Shown: piece after piece, positions 63,398-64,000 of the stretch
How the letters are laid out: every line of letters starts with the position of its first letter
Position numbering within the stretch: the stretch's first letter is position 1
Assembly (NCBI RefSeq): GCF_005771435.1
Contig: NZ_VANI01000009.1
Location: 62,001 to 126,000, forward strand
Direction: 5' to 3'
From: Microbulbifer harenosus
GTDB taxonomy: Bacteria > Pseudomonadota > Gammaproteobacteria > Pseudomonadales > Cellvibrionaceae
DNA length: 64,000 bases
Notes under the pieces: generated by a model
Told to the model about the DNA's origin: nothing
Seen by the model: only the letters and a program-made list of their open reading frames with translations
Databases searched by the model: none
Translations under genes and position numbers: made by a program

Positions 63398-64000
63398 ATG
63401 CGAACCAAGTCCCTGCTTTTTCCACTGGCAGTTGCCGCCGCAAGCGCAACTTCGCCGGCATTCGCCGACTTCAATGCTGGCGATTTCATTCTGCGTGTCG
63501 GTGCTGGCTATATGGAGGCCGACGATTCCGTATTTTCGCGACCCGAGCGTGTAGTAATCCCCGATCCCAACAACCCCAACGATCCGGATGCCACCATCAC
63601 TGTGGATATCCGAGAATCGGTGGATCTTGATAACGATACGACCTGGTTTATCAACGGCACTTATTTCATTATGGATCACGTGGCGGTTGAGCTCTACCAC
63701 CTGAACAGTGCGGACCTTGATGCCAATTTCAACACCGATATTCGTGGTGCAGGAATTAACGCCCGGAGCGCCAATGGACTGGGGGATTTCGAAACATCGG
63801 TAACCAGCTTTTTTGTCGACTGGTACCCTGTGTGCGTGGAGTCCTGGATTCAGCCGTATATGGGCATTGGGGTCAATTACACGGACATCGAGCAGGATTT
63901 CCTGCGTCCAGCGTTTACCTATGACAATGTCAATTACGGCCTGATCAATCTCGGCAGTTCCTGGGGATGGACCGCGCAGATTGGTGTGGATATTGAGTTT
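63398..64000 (+). CDS. OmpW-family outer membrane protein, cut by window edge
   Basis: 201 codons visible, no stop before the window end. Signal peptide MRTKSLLFPLAVAAASATSP ending AFA. Mature start DFNAGDFILRVGAGYMEADDS, then DLDNDTTWFINGTYFIMDHVAVELYHL, SFFVDWYP, IQPYMGIGVNYTDIEQDF and SWGWTAQIGVDIEF match the eight-strand OmpW barrel. OmpW channels pass small hydrophobic compounds and respond to stress. Strong AAAAGGAG before the ATG. C-terminal barrel strands are outside. Confidence 0.88.
   Translation, partial: MRTKSLLFPLAVAAASATSPAFADFNAGDFILRVGAGYMEADDSVFSRPERVVIPDPNNPNDPDATITVDIRESVDLDNDTTWFINGTYFIMDHVAVELYHLNSADLDANFNTDIRGAGINARSANGLGDFETSVTSFFVDWYPVCVESWIQPYMGIGVNYTDIEQDFLRPAFTYDNVNYGLINLGSSWGWTAQIGVDIEF

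Overview
The window is one continuous stretch of a gammaproteobacterial chromosome with moderately high GC. Gene order (nadB, then rpoE-rseABC-mucD, then lepA-lepB-DUF4845-rnc-era-recO, then gacS/cysM-relA-mazG) matches Pseudomonas and relatives. Family content (RdgC, YceK-like lipoprotein, SIMPL protein, M16 lipoprotein, many TonB/OmpW-type envelope proteins) points to a marine Cellvibrionales-type organism such as Microbulbifer. That genus assignment is an inference from gene style, not a database match. I saw no rRNA, tRNA, CRISPR array, insertion sequence or prophage.

Region 1 (1-8014) is the envelope-stress locus. nadB (partial, minus strand) is divergent from rpoE, which has a plausible sigma-E promoter of its own. 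rseA, rseB, rseC and the periplasmic protease mucD follow. Inserted between rseC and mucD is a convergent murein-peptide recycling pair: an L-Ala-D/L-Glu epimerase and the amidase MpaA. Region 2 (8215-13991) is a translation, secretion and RNA-processing operon. Region 3 (14008-21210) has the GacS/BarA-type hybrid kinase, with a visibly degenerate ATP-binding domain, divergent from cysM-relA-mazG. Region 4 (21413-29416) is housekeeping: adk, hemH, a histone-H1-like Lys/Ala-rich protein, tsaB, uppP, a beta-hydroxyacid dehydrogenase, a DUF3524 glycosyltransferase resembling tRNA-queuosine mannosyltransferase, and trpS.

Region 5 (29463-41740) mixes mscS, a lysozyme-inhibitor-like secreted protein, decayed gene remnants (31067-31671), gnd, lipoproteins, rdgC, a HAD phosphatase, ybaK, pepD, an RNase II and leucine dehydrogenase. 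Region 6 (41987-51196) holds a two-domain M16 peptidase, an exported amidohydrolase, a SIMPL lipoprotein, a kynureninase-like enzyme divergent from gloA, a patatin phospholipase, and a GntR/FCD regulator overlapping a small DUF6122 membrane protein.

Region 7 (51340-63033) is the most interesting accessory part. It contains a broken PPC-cyanophycinase gene, a TonB receptor interrupted by one frameshift, a YfcC-type transporter, an isoaspartyl-dipeptidase homologue with altered metal ligands, an HTH-only AraC-type regulator and an intact lipoprotein cyanophycinase. A polyamine-type transaminase and a glutamyl-polyamine synthetase follow behind a promoter with a perfect palindrome over its -10 box. 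Together they suggest a system for breaking down, importing and catabolising beta-aspartyl peptides (for example cyanophycin and its beta-Asp-Arg dipeptide), part of which is decaying. The window ends inside an OmpW-type porin gene.
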